This document shows, in pieces, positions 45,862-55,959 of a DNA stretch of 64,000 nucleotides. Positions within the stretch are counted from its first letter, which is position 1, and each line of letters begins with the position of its first letter. The DNA comes from Macrothele yani (lineage: Eukaryota > Arthropoda > Arachnida > Araneae > Macrothelidae): positions 31,153,001 through 31,217,000 of the forward strand of contig CM077011.1 in assembly GCA_039090855.1 (NCBI GenBank), in the 5' to 3' direction. Made by a program: the position numbers and the translations under genes. The notes beneath the pieces are model-generated. The model was given only the letters and a program-made list of their open reading frames with translations. It was not told the DNA's origin and made no database searches.

Positions 45862-46222
45862 GAGTTTAGTTCCTGAGGCGGCATGTAGCGTGGAGTGAAG
45901 CAGGAGTGAAGCTCTTCAATGCCTGCCTGAAATCCGCTTCGCTCCACGCTACATGCCTGCCACAGGTTCAATCCCAGGCAGATACGAACGCTCGAACCAC
46001 TAAATATCCGCCGTGCGTCGGATGGGCACTTTAAGCCGTCGGACTCCGAACACTGGGTTCCCGATAATAAATAAGGGCGTCTTGACTTCCTCCCCTTTCT
46101 ACCTCGCTTCCGGGTGACTTTTCTATCAGGTACTCTAGCCCAAATCACCTATCTTCCTATTTCTAAGGGTTGTGCAAGACCTGGGGTTAGACACTCCCTT
46201 CCTAAAATCCTCTACACATGAT
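45862..46222 (+). mobile_element. tRNA-derived SINE C (copy 1), rearranged head
   Basis: A B box-like CAGGTTCAATCCCAGGCAG near 45965 is followed by ATATCCGCCGTGCGTCGGA (shared with the copy at 61.67-62.09 kb) and the 3' block AATAAATAAGGGCGTCTT to CCTCTACACATGATC (shared with 59.15-59.31 kb). The head region is disturbed by a 30-bp inverted repeat at 45872-45965. Confidence 0.75.
45872..45965. repeat. Long hairpin, ~30-bp stem, 34-nt loop
   Basis: GGCATGTAGCGTGGAGTGAA (from 45880) pairs with TTCGCTCCACGCTACATGCC (to 45957). Pairing extends outward through CCTGAGGC / GCCACAGG with one mismatch and one bulge. Size and stem length resemble a miRNA precursor, but it lies at the head of a SINE. 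Confidence 0.85.
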
Positions 46223-46499
46223 CTGATATGATGCTCAAGTTCACTCGTTCCAGCGCCTAAGGTCCCCTTTTCAGACAGTTAATGTAGTATTCGTTCGAGC
46301 AGATTTAAGCCAATTTTCTTAACCCGAGATCATTCGTCCCATTTCGTTAAAGAGTCAAGAAGAACAGATTTCATTTCTAAAGTACACTCCTCATAAACAA
46401 AATAAAAAAATTCCCATCCGAAGAAGAAGACTTACATTTATACAAACGAGCATGGAACTGGGAGACACGCAAATTGTCTACATTTAATGTGCAAATTGG

Positions 46500-47645
46500 T
46501 CTACGTTTAAAATGCGGCAGATGACACGGACGGCATTAGTTGTAAGGAAGGTTGTCGTTGGGGAAAAGTGGACAGCGCTGAATAAAAAAAAACCTGAACA
46601 TTTTTACTAATGAAAGGTAACGCCGTTTGTACACCGTACACAGATGTATAATCAATTCCGTGTGTTTGAGCGAGGTCGTAATATGAGTCTTTGTGAAGCG
46701 CGATGGTTTACGTGACGAATTGCAGCTCATTTGTGACGTGCTGCACGAAAAGTTGGGAGAAGTCTAGAGAATAGGGGCGGAGAAGTGTTAAACACGGTTG
46801 TTCAGGATCTAGTTTTTCTCGAGTGATTACAGATCGGGACGACCTGCCGAATCACCAGATCGATAATCTGAAAAGATTTCTCGATTGATGTTAAGCGACA
46901 GCAAGACTGATAGAGCACTGCCGGTATCCGTCAATACCATTTATCGACGCTTGCACGAAAGTAGTACGCTCTTCCCTTTGCATAATGCTCAGTCGAAGGC
47001 ATGAGAGTTTTAAATGGGCTAACAAAATAAACTGAGCGGCGTGACGAATGGCGAAATATCCTGTTCAGAGATGAGTCCCGAATCTTAATAGATCAGAGCG
47101 TTGAGAACACTCTTATGTGTTGATGTACAGATGAAAGAACTTCCACGTTGTGTATCGTTGAGCGCCATACAACACTTAGTGCTGGGATTCTGCTGTGAGA
47201 CACCAGCTCTTACGACAGCAAGTCATTTGTCATAGTCATCGAGGGTAGTTTAATCGCCTAGCTGCATGTGGACACGATTATCCGCCCTGTGGTCCATGGC
47301 TTTGCAGCATGCCATATTCCAAGATCATAATACCAGATCACATTCTGCACGCTTTGCTCAACAGTATCCATAAGCAGTTTTCGTGCTACCACGGACAGCA
47401 CCATCGCCGGAACTATCACCGAGAGCACATCTGGGATGTCAGGAAGCTACGTCTGAGATCAGAACTGACTCCAAAGAACAGGCAACGTAATAGTTCTTTA
47501 GGTACAACTGTAGAAAATTGGAAAATATGGCGCTCGTATGGCTGTGAGAGGTGACCGCATCTTGTAGCGTCTCCACTTTGATGCTCTTCCATAAGCATGG
47601 AGCTTGTGCAGTCATTAATTATCTGCACTATTTCAATATATAATT
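46500..47645 (+). pseudogene. Tc1-type transposase, heavily decayed
   Basis: From ATG 46644 the translation reads MYNQFRVFERGRNMSLCEAR, a Tc1 helix-turn-helix start. Later, in changing frames, come RSGRPAESPD, VNTIYRRLHES, WRNILFRDESRILIDQ (first catalytic Asp present, near 47050-47090), a decayed FQDHNTRSHSA in place of FQQDNA, and SPELSPREHIWDVRKL, retaining the Glu (near 47420-47450). Stops and frameshifts are numerous. I could not fix the terminal repeats, so element ends are approximate. Confidence 0.85.
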
Positions 47646-48016
47646 TTGCATCCCATCCACGACATTTTCCAGTGCCTTTTGAGAAAATTAAGAGAAAGAT
47701 TGCATCAAACAGCGCAGATGACAGTTTCTCTCCTATGAGTTAAAATTCTTATTTCCTGAATCCTGTTCAATGGTTTAAATTTCGCTAATGGAGATTATTC
47801 AGATTTTTCTGATCAAAAGCGTCTTGTTTGTGTTTTTTATAAATCCCATTAGCTTCCATTTCTGATAAAAATCATCCGATACTTATAGGAATCAAACAGC
47901 TTATGCTTTGCCAATAGACTCCATTACTTTGTTACAAAGATATACTTCCCCTGACAATATGTTAATTTCTACTTAAAGAAAACTTTACTTTAAAGGTTTC
48001 CTAAATAGAACTTATT
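47646..48016. other. AT-rich gap
   Basis: Nothing recognised. It ends at the target duplication of the following SINE. Confidence 0.4.
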
Positions 48017-48250
48017 GATTTGTTCTTTTTTTTTTTTTTTATTGAAGGTTTAACGACCACTGTGAACAACTCAATGGGCTGTAACCAGTCGCCCGTCCCT
48101 AATTTAGGACTACTGGTTCCAGGGAAGGAAGAGAGCCAGTACCGTAAGACAAACCCAACATCCATGCCTCACGGGATCCGAACCCGGACCCCTTTCGGAC
48201 GAATGATCAGAAGCCATCGCTTAGACCACGGGGGCGGCAAGATTTGTTCT
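48017..48250 (-). mobile_element. SINE-A with intact target-site duplication (copy 7)
   Basis: The body 48027-48240 is bounded by the perfect 10-bp direct repeat GATTTGTTCT at 48017-48026 and 48241-48250. The element starts (minus strand) GCCGCCCCCGTGGTCTAAGC, has a B box with one change, and ends in a T-run on the plus strand (48027-48040) that is its poly-A tail. This fixes both ends of the family and shows insertion by target-primed retroposition. Confidence 0.95.
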
Positions 48251-48499
48251 CTCCACACGGAAGTAGTTGTGTACTTTGCAGTGCTATTTCATTGAGCTCA
48301 CCTGACCTCATTCACATACAGAAGTTTATCAAAATAATGGAAACACTTACTGTTTGTGGAGAACTTTTTAATAATTAGTTGTTGGCCCACTTCGGGCATT
48401 CGAAACAGAAGCAATTCGACTTTGAACAGACTTATACAAGTATGCACATAAGATGATGGAATTTGGGACCATTCTACTTGTAAAATATGGCCAAACTGG

Positions 48500-49680
48500 G
48501 GCAGTGATGTTGAAGGTGAAAGTGCGATTCCCACAAATGTTCAATAATATTGAGATCTGGAGATCAGGGTGGCCTGTGCAGATGCTACACCTCATCTTCA
48601 TGCTCCATAAACTACAACTTAACACGTTTCACATATTACACGGGCGCATTATCTGCTTGAAACCAGGAACGGCTATTAGGGAACAACACCTGCTACAGCA
48701 CTGGTGCACGTGGTCTCCAAGAATGGATTCGTACGTTGCAGATGTGACACGACCTTACAGAACAACCAATGCCACTAAGAGATGACCAACATTGGGTGCA
48801 GGTGGTCCCCAAGAATGGATTCGTACGCTACTGATGTGACACAACCTTACAGAACAACCAATATCACTAAGAGATGACCAACATTGGGTGCAGGTGGTCC
48901 CCAAGAATGGATTCGTACGTAGCAGATGTGACAAAACCCAGCAGAAAAACCAATGGCTCTGAGGAATGCCATGAAGTGGAACCCACAGCATCAAGGATCC
49001 AGCTCCATGCTTCACAGTCGAAACCCAAAAGTCAGGGTGGTAGGCTTCTTCAGGTTTTTGAAAGACGAACATTATATAAGTGGTGGAAAATAATGTGAAG
49101 GACGATTCATCAGACCAGATGACACTTTGTCAGTTTTTAGAATCCAAGTTTTTATGTGATTTGCACCATCTTACACGTTTTGTTGTATTGATGTTGGTAA
49201 CCCGTGGCCTGTGGATTGCAGCACGACCATAAATGGCGGTAAAATGAATTTCCCGACGATCTGTTATGACGGAAACGGGGCCATTCCGATTAGTGTTCAA
49301 CTCTTCTGCTATTTGCAGTGCCGTGGTCGATTGCAGCAAGACAATAAATGCTGGTAAGATGAAGTTCCCGACGAACTATTATTCCGATTGGTGTTCAACT
49401 GTGCTACTATTTGCAGTGACGTGGTCTTGTGCTTCAATTGTACAATCAGTGTCAACGTTGGCCTGTTCTTATATGACATCTTCGTATGGCGTCCGTAATT
49501 TGAAAGTTTGGATACAACGTCGTGTGTGTTCTGATAGGTAGTCATAATCTTCGATACGGTTCCTCCTGTTACACGTCGTATTTCTGCAGTTCTTGTTACA
49601 GACGTTCCTAAAAGACGCGCACCGACGATCATGCCTTTTTTGAGATAACTGAGATCTGACGTTGTAGACAATTGCTCCAC
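48500..49680 (-). pseudogene. Tc1-type transposase with duplicated segments
   Basis: The N-terminal frame (49680 down to 49309) reads SDLSYLKKGMIVGARLLGTS, the Tc1 helix-turn-helix start. The middle frame has FVFQKPEEAYHPDFWVSTVK and HGAGSLMLW (near 48970-49070). The end reads FQADNAPV (near 48640) and SPDLNIIEHLWE (near 48540-48570), giving the second Asp and the Glu. The repeats are not multiples of three in length and shift the frame; several stops are also present. Confidence 0.88.
48694..48962 (-). repeat. 92-bp tandem triplication inside the transposase
   Basis: CCAAGAATGGATTCGTACG recurs with GAATGG at 48721, 48813 and 48905, each 92 bp apart. CCAACATTGGGTGCAGGTGG at 48786 and 48878 shows the same period. 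About 2.7 copies; the middle copy is nearly identical to its neighbours. Confidence 0.95.
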
Positions 49681-49857
49681 AACAGAGGTTTAACTTGCGA
49701 CTGTGGCACTTCTAGGTGATCAATCCTTTATATAATTCGCACAGCGGGTGACGTCTTCCCTGTGATTTGCATAATTGCATGTACTCTTCGCAGTCACTGT
49801 TTCTATTATTTTGATAAGCCCCCTGCAAATCGCTCATTTTAACACGCAATACACAAC

Positions 49858-50022
49858 GCGCGCGCTGTGTGTGATACAAATCAAGCACACTAGCTCATCG
49901 AGCAGTCGACTGAGGGTCGAACTGGGCAAAACGAGTGATCTGAGCTACTTTAAACGAGGCATGCTATTTCGCAGCAGGAACAAAAAAACTGGTGGATCAG
50001 GGAGATGAAAGGGGACGGCCCA
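49858..50022 (+). mobile_element. Tc1-type 5' end fragment, plus strand
   Basis: After an untranslated lead with AGCTCATCGAGCAGTCGACT, the frame reads LGKTSDLSYFKRGMLF near 49921-49970, then LVDQGDERG near 49990-50015. This is the same subfamily as the minus-strand fragment at 51534-51870, and it points towards it. Confidence 0.75.
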
Positions 50023-50023
50023 C

Positions 50024-50160
50024 GTGGTCTTCGGCTGCTGTAGCCCCTTTCGCGACATGGTCCAAAACGTAGTACTTTTAAAGATGACCCTCGGCACACT
50101 AATATTGAATTCTGCAGTGATTTGACAGATTGTGTTCCGTCTGTTCGCTTGCTCGATTTT
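50024..50160 (-). pseudogene. Tc1-type transposase fragment, distal piece of a split copy
   Basis: Minus strand: IEQANRRNTICQITAEFN followed (after a frame change) by GYSSRRPRG, the second helix-turn-helix of a Tc1 transposase. It continues the N-terminal piece at 51534-51759; the two are separated by a nested Tc1 insertion at a TA. Confidence 0.78.
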
Positions 50161-50161
50161 A

Positions 50162-51531
50162 CACTGCTGGCCACCCAAAATGCAACACCAAGAAGGACAC
50201 GAGATAGCAAAGCCAGATTTACTGGACACATAACAACAGATACAAAGATGAAACGATTGAGCTTACAGGCCCGTGCGACTTGCGGAACACACAGGCATCA
50301 ATAGTTCGTGCAGCCCCAATGGCTGGCAATAACGGCCGCTACACGCCGCGGTATCGAACGAAAGAGGCTTTGGATGTGGGTTGGAGGTATGTCGGTCCAG
50401 GCTGATTCCACACGTAGCCACAGTTCATCAGGCGTAGCCGCGGGTGGTGCTTGCTGGGCCACTCGGTTGCCGATCAGCAACCAGACTTGTTCGATGGGCG
50501 ACATATCGGGAGAACTGGCAGGCCACAATGCATGCCACGTGCGGTCGCGCTTTGTCCTGTTGAAACGTGGCCGCTGGAAGGTCCTGCCGGTAAGGGAGGA
50601 CTACAGGCACCAAAACGTCGGAGATGTAGCGGTGGCTGTTGAGTGTATCGGCGATGCGTACCATAGGGGTGCGGGTGCCATATCCAATTGCGCCCCAAAC
50701 CATAACGCCAGGCGACGGACCGGTATGGCGATGCATAATGCAGGTGTCATACAGTCTCTCGCCGCGGTGCCGCTACACTCGGTTCCGACCATCGTGATGT
50801 TGCAGGCAGAAGCGGGATTCTTCGGAGAAGACAATGCCGTGCTATTCCGTAGTCCAGGTGCGGCGTTCAACGGTCCAGTGCCGCCGCACTCACCGGTGGT
50901 GTAATGTCAATGGTAATCGAAGCAACTGGTGCCGTGCGACAAGTCCCCGCTCCTGCAGACGACGTTGAACGGTACGTGCTGACACAGGTTGTTGCGCAAC
51001 ACGCCCTAATTCCTGCGCTAACGTTCGTGATGTGGCGGTGCGAGCCGTCAATACCCGCCGAACAACATGACGGGCATCTCGTTCGGTGGTGTGCCGCGGC
51101 TGCGGCAATCACTCATGTCAGTCCGTCCGTCCCTCCTGCACTCACCGAATCCATACGCGCCTCAGTGTGGCTGGATGTCGTCCCACACGGACGCCGATGT
51201 CTTGGTACGACAAACCGCTGTCGCGATAAGCCACTATTTGTTTTCTGTCGAACTCCGAAACGTGCTGGAATGACTGTCGTATTCTGCGACGAGGCATCAG
51301 GAAGCTTCCCACGCACAGGACCGGCAGCACGACACACTTCCACTACTTACACTCCGCCATCTGTGCACCCTTCTTACAGTGCTTCTCGGTGGCGTGCGAG
51401 TGCGCACATGATTTGCATATGCCCCCCAAATGCTAGTCGTTTGCATGTGCTCTCGCGGGCGACACATGCTGCGAATTTCAGGCCAATCGGATGCTTCCTT
51501 CTTTGTGTTGCATTTTGGGTTTCCAGCAATG
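50162..51531 (-). mobile_element. Nested Tc1-type transposon
   Basis: TA at 50160-50161 and 51532-51533. The left end CACTGCTGGCCACCCAAAAT and the reversed right end CATTGCTGGAAACCCAAAAT are inverted repeats over about 40 bp. 1,370 bp. GC-richer than its surroundings. It interrupts an older Tc1-type copy. Confidence 0.92.
50298..51297 (-). pseudogene. Tc1-type transposase, inactivated
   Basis: Start at 51297 (MPRRRIRQSFQHVSEFDRKQ; helix-turn-helix GLSYQDIGVRVGRHPATLRR). Three in-frame TGA stops follow within 20 codons, consistent with CGA or TGG decay. Then TLAQELGRVAQQPVSARTVQ (second helix-turn-helix), IVFSEESRFCLQHH, where the first catalytic Asp has become Glu, HRHTGPSPGVMVWGAIGYGT, FQQDKARPH with the second Asp, and PASSPDMSPIEQVW with the Glu. 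Between the last two, roughly 40 bp are deleted with a frame change. The C-terminus is HWGCTNY. Confidence 0.92.
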
Positions 51532-51533
51532 TA

Positions 51534-51870
51534 TTTTCTTCAATCTCCTTTTACCTTTCTGATCCACCAGCTGCAATCGTCCACAAGACCAACAATCACT
51601 AGAAGTGTTTTTCTTGCCGTACCATTCACGGTAAACCCATGCTACGACTGTGTGTGAAAAGTCCAGGAGGAGGGCCGTTTTGGAGATGCACAAACGGTCA
51701 CACCCAGCGCCAACTATCACGCCCCGTTCAGAGTCTCTCGAACGACTCGTTTTTCCCATTCGGACCCGCAGTCTACGCTAAGTGATACTCGACGAGCTAA
51801 TCTGTCTCAATTATACCGCACATAGCGCTCACGTGACGTACTACGCGTTGGAGTGAGCTGATACGGAGAT
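51534..51870 (-). pseudogene. Tc1-type transposase N-terminal piece of the split copy
   Basis: Starts at 51759: MGKTSRSRDSERGVIVGAG, ISKTALLLDFSHTVVAWVYR, then CGRLQLVDQKGKRRLKKI. The untranslated lead to about 51870 resembles 49858-49920 in inverted orientation. Broken at 51534 by the nested element. Confidence 0.85.
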
Positions 51871-52600
51871 TTCAGGAGGCATTTGTTGGACTACACGTGG
51901 TTCTCGGACGAGGCGTGGTTTCATATATCCGGATACGTCAATTCTCAAAATTCCCGTATTTGGGGCAGTGAAAATCCCAACGCGATACGTGAAGAACCCC
52001 TTCATTCACAGAAAATTGGTGTTTGGTGTGGGGTGACCATGCGCAGCATAATTGGTCCGATCTTCTTCGAAACAACCATCACAACAGCTGCATAAATGGT
52101 AATCTTCAACACCTTTGTTAATAAATTGGACGACGAAGAACTCTCCATTGGACATTACCAGCATGATGGAGCGACATCACACACCAGTATGGGAGAAATT
52201 TAGTTCTTTTTGCGACCGCGTCATTTCGAAGGGCCTATGGCCACCGCGCTCGCCCGACCTGACGCCTCCTGATACTTTATTATGAGTATATCTAAAAGGG
52301 AGAGTTTACCAAAAGAAACCGCGAACCATAGATGCTTTGAAAGCAAACATCACCGAAGAAATTCAGGCAGTGACGGCGGACGTACTGGCAAGGACTTTCC
52401 ACAATATGTTTTGCATCAGATCAGATCAGATGGGTTCAATGTTGTCTGGACGCAAATGGTGGCCACTTCCAGCCCATGTTGTGATGTCATCATATTTCTC
52501 ACGAAATGAGGTAAGTCCACTTCAAATATCGTTGCAATATCTTCATTGGTGTTAATATTATTAAAGAAATGCCGGTTTCGGTAGCGAGTGGGACACCCTG
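51871..52600 (+). pseudogene. Mariner-superfamily transposase fragment (relative of the 22.4 kb element)
   Basis: The open frame from 51883 reads DYTWFSDEAWFHISGYVNSQ, keeping the first catalytic Asp, then SQKIGVWCGVTMRSIIGPIF. The second Asp appears as QHDGATSHTS near 52165-52195. After a stop and a frameshift, ISKGLWPPRSPDLTPPD follows near 52225-52270, and RVYQKKPRTIDALKANITEE near 52300-52360. The 3' end CACCCTG at 52594-52600 is followed by TA, as in the 22.4 kb element. The helix-turn-helix part is missing. Confidence 0.88.
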
Positions 52601-52619
52601 TATTAACCAATAGGTATTT

Positions 52620-53050
52620 CTTTGTTATCATCGTGGCGGTCAGCATGGGAAATTTCGACGATACTTTTAAGAAGATGCTTATCGGCAACGGTCATTAGTA
52701 GAGTTGTAAAACATCATTTCCCTGGCAGTCGAGCTTGGTACATTGGCTAAGTATTTTATTTTTATATTATTTAATAACCCTCCGCAGCGATCAGTCCATT
52801 GGGATCGAAGGCTCGATCAGACTGCGTAATGAGTTTATTGCTCTTCACGGCTACAGATGTCAAGAGACATCGGTCAGGAAAAGATAGTTGGGGACTAGGG
52901 TGCTGCTTCCAGATCTCCGAAAGGCGAGAGAGTTAAAAGTTGCGTTGAACTAGAGTTAGTAGGAAAGAGCCATTAGTTAAGAAACAGCATGAGGTGTTAA
53001 AGCCTTAAGAAGAAATCTAAGATTGCTCCAGGACAAGCCATGTGAATATA
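52620..53050 (+). repeat. Unclassified dispersed repeat F (copy 3)
   Basis: Opens GCGGTCAGCATGGGAAATTT and contains GATGCTTATCGGCAACGGTC, then ATTAGTAGAGCTGTAAAACA, AGTTGCGTTGAACTAGAGTT and ATTGCTCCAGGACAAGCC, in the same order as the 36.0 and 38.6 kb copies. Truncated at the right by a tRNA-derived repeat. Confidence 0.65.
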
Positions 53051-53051
53051 C

Positions 53052-53195
53052 ATTTTTACCGGAGGCGGGATTCGAAACCGTATCCTTTTGCTTCGGAGCG
53101 AAATGCCGTCCCGATTAAGCTACATTGACTAGTGCTTAATACTGCCACTTGCCGTCTTCACATATGCGTCATCTGTGCAGTACGTTCAAACAACA
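53052..53195 (-). mobile_element. tRNA-derived repeat B (copy 2)
   Basis: Minus strand: TGACGCATATGTGAAGACGG, AAGTGGCAGTATTAAGCACT, then the A-box-like TGTAGCTTAATCGGGACGGC, CGCTCCGAAGCAAAAGGATA and a B-box-like GGTTTCGAATCCCGCCTCCG. The tRNA-like part is preceded by about 70 bp shared with the 58.2 and 58.6 kb copies. Confidence 0.78.
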
Positions 53196-53363
53196 CTAGA
53201 CAATAATAAACAAGAGTTTTACACCGCAAGTGCATCTAATACTTCCTTTGTGACGTTCTGCAATCAAGCAAAGACATCGAACCCGAATGGGAAGGAAAAC
53301 TCACGTGAACAACGACCCATTAACAGACCCATCTATGTACAAGACAGGTGTACCTGATAAAAT

Positions 53364-53495
53364 ACGTGCCGTACTACAGAGGTAAAGCACGTGACAAGGC
53401 AACAAATCTGCAGCGATACATTCCGTCCGTGTAGCTTAGTTGGGAGAGCAACTTATTTCGGAGTGAGAGGGCACGGACAAATTTGTGTTTTTGAC
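53364..53495 (+). mobile_element. tRNA-derived repeat B (copy 3)
   Basis: TACTACAGAGGTAAAGCACG, AACAAATCTGCAGCGATACA, then GTGTAGCTTAGTTGGGAGAG and GAGTGAGAGGGCACGGACAA. Closest to the copy at 37.68 kb; inverted relative to its neighbour at 53052-53195. Confidence 0.75.
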
Positions 53496-53654
53496 AATCA
53501 TCTCAGTTACTTTTCGCTGAATAATATGTCATGCCTTTTACATAGGTTTCATTTTCTAAATGAAATGTGTTGGTTTACCTTTTCAAAATGAAATGCGTCG
53601 ATTTGCATATTCTTTAATGTATTATGTTTTTTCTGTATTTCCTGAAATGAATGT

Positions 53655-53806
53655 AATTAGTCGTTTCTCCCTAATTTAGGGCCACTGATTCCAGGGAAGT
53701 TGAAGGGTCAGTACGACAAACGCGCCCACTCATGCCTATTCCGCGACTCGTATTAAGCTCATCTCGGACGACTGGCCAGAAACCTAGGCCTCTGACCACT
53801 CGGTCA
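53655..53806 (-). mobile_element. SINE-A, older copy (copy 8)
   Basis: Recognisable body CCTAATTTAGGGCCACTGAT and head CCTCTGACCACTCGGTCACC. The B box has decayed. Its 5' end serves as the target of the nested copy that follows. Confidence 0.8.
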
Positions 53807-54063
53807 CCTGAGAGGCCTTTTTTTTTTTTTTTTTTTTTTTTTTGATTGGAGGTTTAACGACCACCGTGAGCAACTCAATGGGCTATAAGCAGTCGCCCGT
53901 CCCTAATTTAGTGTCACTGGTTCCAGGGAAGGGAGAGAGCCAGTGCCGTAAGACAAACACAACATCCATGCCTGACCGGGATTCGAACCCGGACCCCTTA
54001 CGGACGAATGATCAGAGGCCAACGCCTTAGACCACTGCGCCACCGGGGCGGCCCTGAGAGGCC
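53807..54063 (-). mobile_element. SINE-A nested in SINE-A, with target duplication (copy 9)
   Basis: The body 53818-54052 is flanked by CCTGAGAGGCC at 53807-53817 and 54053-54063. The poly-A tail is the T-run at 53818-53842. The start (minus strand) reads GGCCGCCCCGGTGGCGCAGT; both promoter boxes are intact; the end is GTTAAACCTCCAATC before the A-run. It looks like the youngest and best copy in the window and is usable as a family reference. Confidence 0.97.
53979..54040 (-). promoter_or_regulatory. Internal Pol III promoter boxes of the SINE
   Basis: A box TGGTCTAAGGCG lies within 54023-54040, and B box GGTTCGAATCC at 53979-53989, both on the minus strand and matching the tRNA consensus. 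GGCGCAGTGGTCTAAGGCG looks like the D arm of a long-variable-arm tRNA such as tRNA-Leu. That source is inference. Confidence 0.85.
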
Positions 54064-55955
54064 TCAAGAAACTTATCAGGACTGAATGTTAATTGCTACC
54101 TGAACATGTGAGGTCTTGGACGTGTATTTACCTCAGGAGCGTATATCCAAGTCTTTTTCGGGGGGGGATTAAAAATGGAAGTTTTTGAAATCCACAAAAA
54201 CAAAATAAAAGTTAATGAAGAATAGAAGAAAAAAATAAAAGCATTTTTTTATGTAATGTAAGTCGATGCATTTTTATTAAATTAAAGCAGTTTTTTTCTC
54301 TAATGTAAGTAGCATTTTAATCCAAAACTATACACTTTCCGGGGGACTAAGGTCCCCTTGGCCCCTCTAAATAAACCCTTGCTTTCACATTAGGGATTGA
54401 CGAAGGGGTTCTTTTGACCATCATTTGTATTTTGACCTTGCGTATATCCATCATTTTGAGCACATCTGTTTCATTTTGATAGATATTGATGAAACGATGG
54501 GTTTTAATCCGGAGGTCATGCATGCAAAGATAAAAATATCAAATTCGGATTTTACTAAACATCAATCAGTTAGAACAGGACAAAAAAGTTTGCGATTTCC
54601 AATACATGCCTATTAATTACATTTCATATCCGTAGGCTTATTTTAATGAAATCCCGCGAAAAGAAATCTGACAAAGAAAAACATAAAATAAAAAACTGTG
54701 ATGAGTTTCCAACAAATGCCATGACTTCCTGGTCAGAAATTTTGTTCTTATTTTTCTTTTTAAACTAAAAGAAATAACTGTTTCGTGGTTTTACTGCTCA
54801 ATGATAACCGCATGCTTTTTACTTTTCATGTGTTCGTATATGTTTTGAGGATGACGCATTTAGCGTGTCTAATCCTTGGGATTTAGTACGCGAGCGTGAA
54901 ACAGATTCTGACTTCCACAGCTTCTTGTAGAAGTTAAAAGAATTTTATTCGGAAATATGGATTGACCTTCAGCTTTAATACCGGGTGGAATATCATTTCC
55001 TACAAATTTGTGTCTTGTTATAACTGCCCTAGACAAATAGGTACGATGGCACATTTAGAAAACCGGTTCCTCAGGGCACACACACACCGTCATCGCATCT
55101 GCTAAGCGATCTCCGCTATTCCGTAGAACGCCGATTGGGAGCTTCGCTGGACCGATAGTTCGCAGCGCCATCTGTTGGTCACTGAAAAGGTAAGGCACTT
55201 AACGTATTTTCCAGTCACCTATTTTACTAACAACCGCAGCGGGTCAGCTAACTAGCTCTTGGAGAAAGTTTAAAATAGTATTCTTCCTTTAAAACAAAGC
55301 AAATAGTTTGTTTGCTTGTTGTTGTACTAATTTCTTCAACCAAAATGAAGCTTCTAGCAGATTTTGACACTTTAACATCAAAAAGCACAATCTCTTTTTC
55401 AAAATATTTACCAAAATTTGAATAGGCCTAAGCATTGTAAAACATACTATAACAAAGAGGAGATGCATCTGAGGGATGAAAAAAACATATATATTGGAAC
55501 CATTCGTGAGCACGATTGACACCTTTTCCCTCATAGTTCAGATTAAACCAGAATGTTTTCAAATTCTTCTGCACAGATACGTGTGTCACGAAGGAAAACT
55601 TAGTTTTCCTTTTTTTTCTTTTCGAATAGAGGGAAAAAGACAAAAAATACTACTAAAAGAACTGCAACAAAGACGTGTTAAGAACACTTGAATTACCGAT
55701 GATTACGTTAACTAAAAATGCGCAGTACCGCAGGAACGCAGGACAAAGATATGTTAAGTTTAAAATTACTGCTCAAACTTCCTATCTGTTTTGCAAACAT
55801 AATTAAAAATGGACTCTATTTTGAAATAACTGTAACCCAGTTTATCCGAGAAAGTATTTTGATAGCGCTCTTTATATATCAATTTACTTTGCATTAAGTC
55901 ACGGAGTTTTATGTTGCAATTTACTCGCGAAAAGTAACAATATTCTATCTTAGAA
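54064..55955. other. AT-rich stretch, no gene
   Basis: A G-run lies at 54160-54168. Direct-repeat-like words AAGTCGATGCATTTTTATTA / AAGTAGCATTTT sit near 54260-54320. Frames are short, with no domain. Nothing else recognised. Confidence 0.35.
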
Positions 55956-55959
55956 GTAA

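Larger units (their letters stand above)
48319..49825 (-). mobile_element. Tc1-type transposon with internal tandem duplications
   Basis: The left end CAGAAGTTTATCAAAATAAT follows TA (48317-48318). The reversed right end, CAGGGGGCTTATCAAAATAA, is followed by CA in place of TA. About 1.5 kb. The minus-strand transposase pseudogene is damaged by a 92-bp triplication and by a second duplication of about 115 bp at 49215-49440. Confidence 0.88.
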
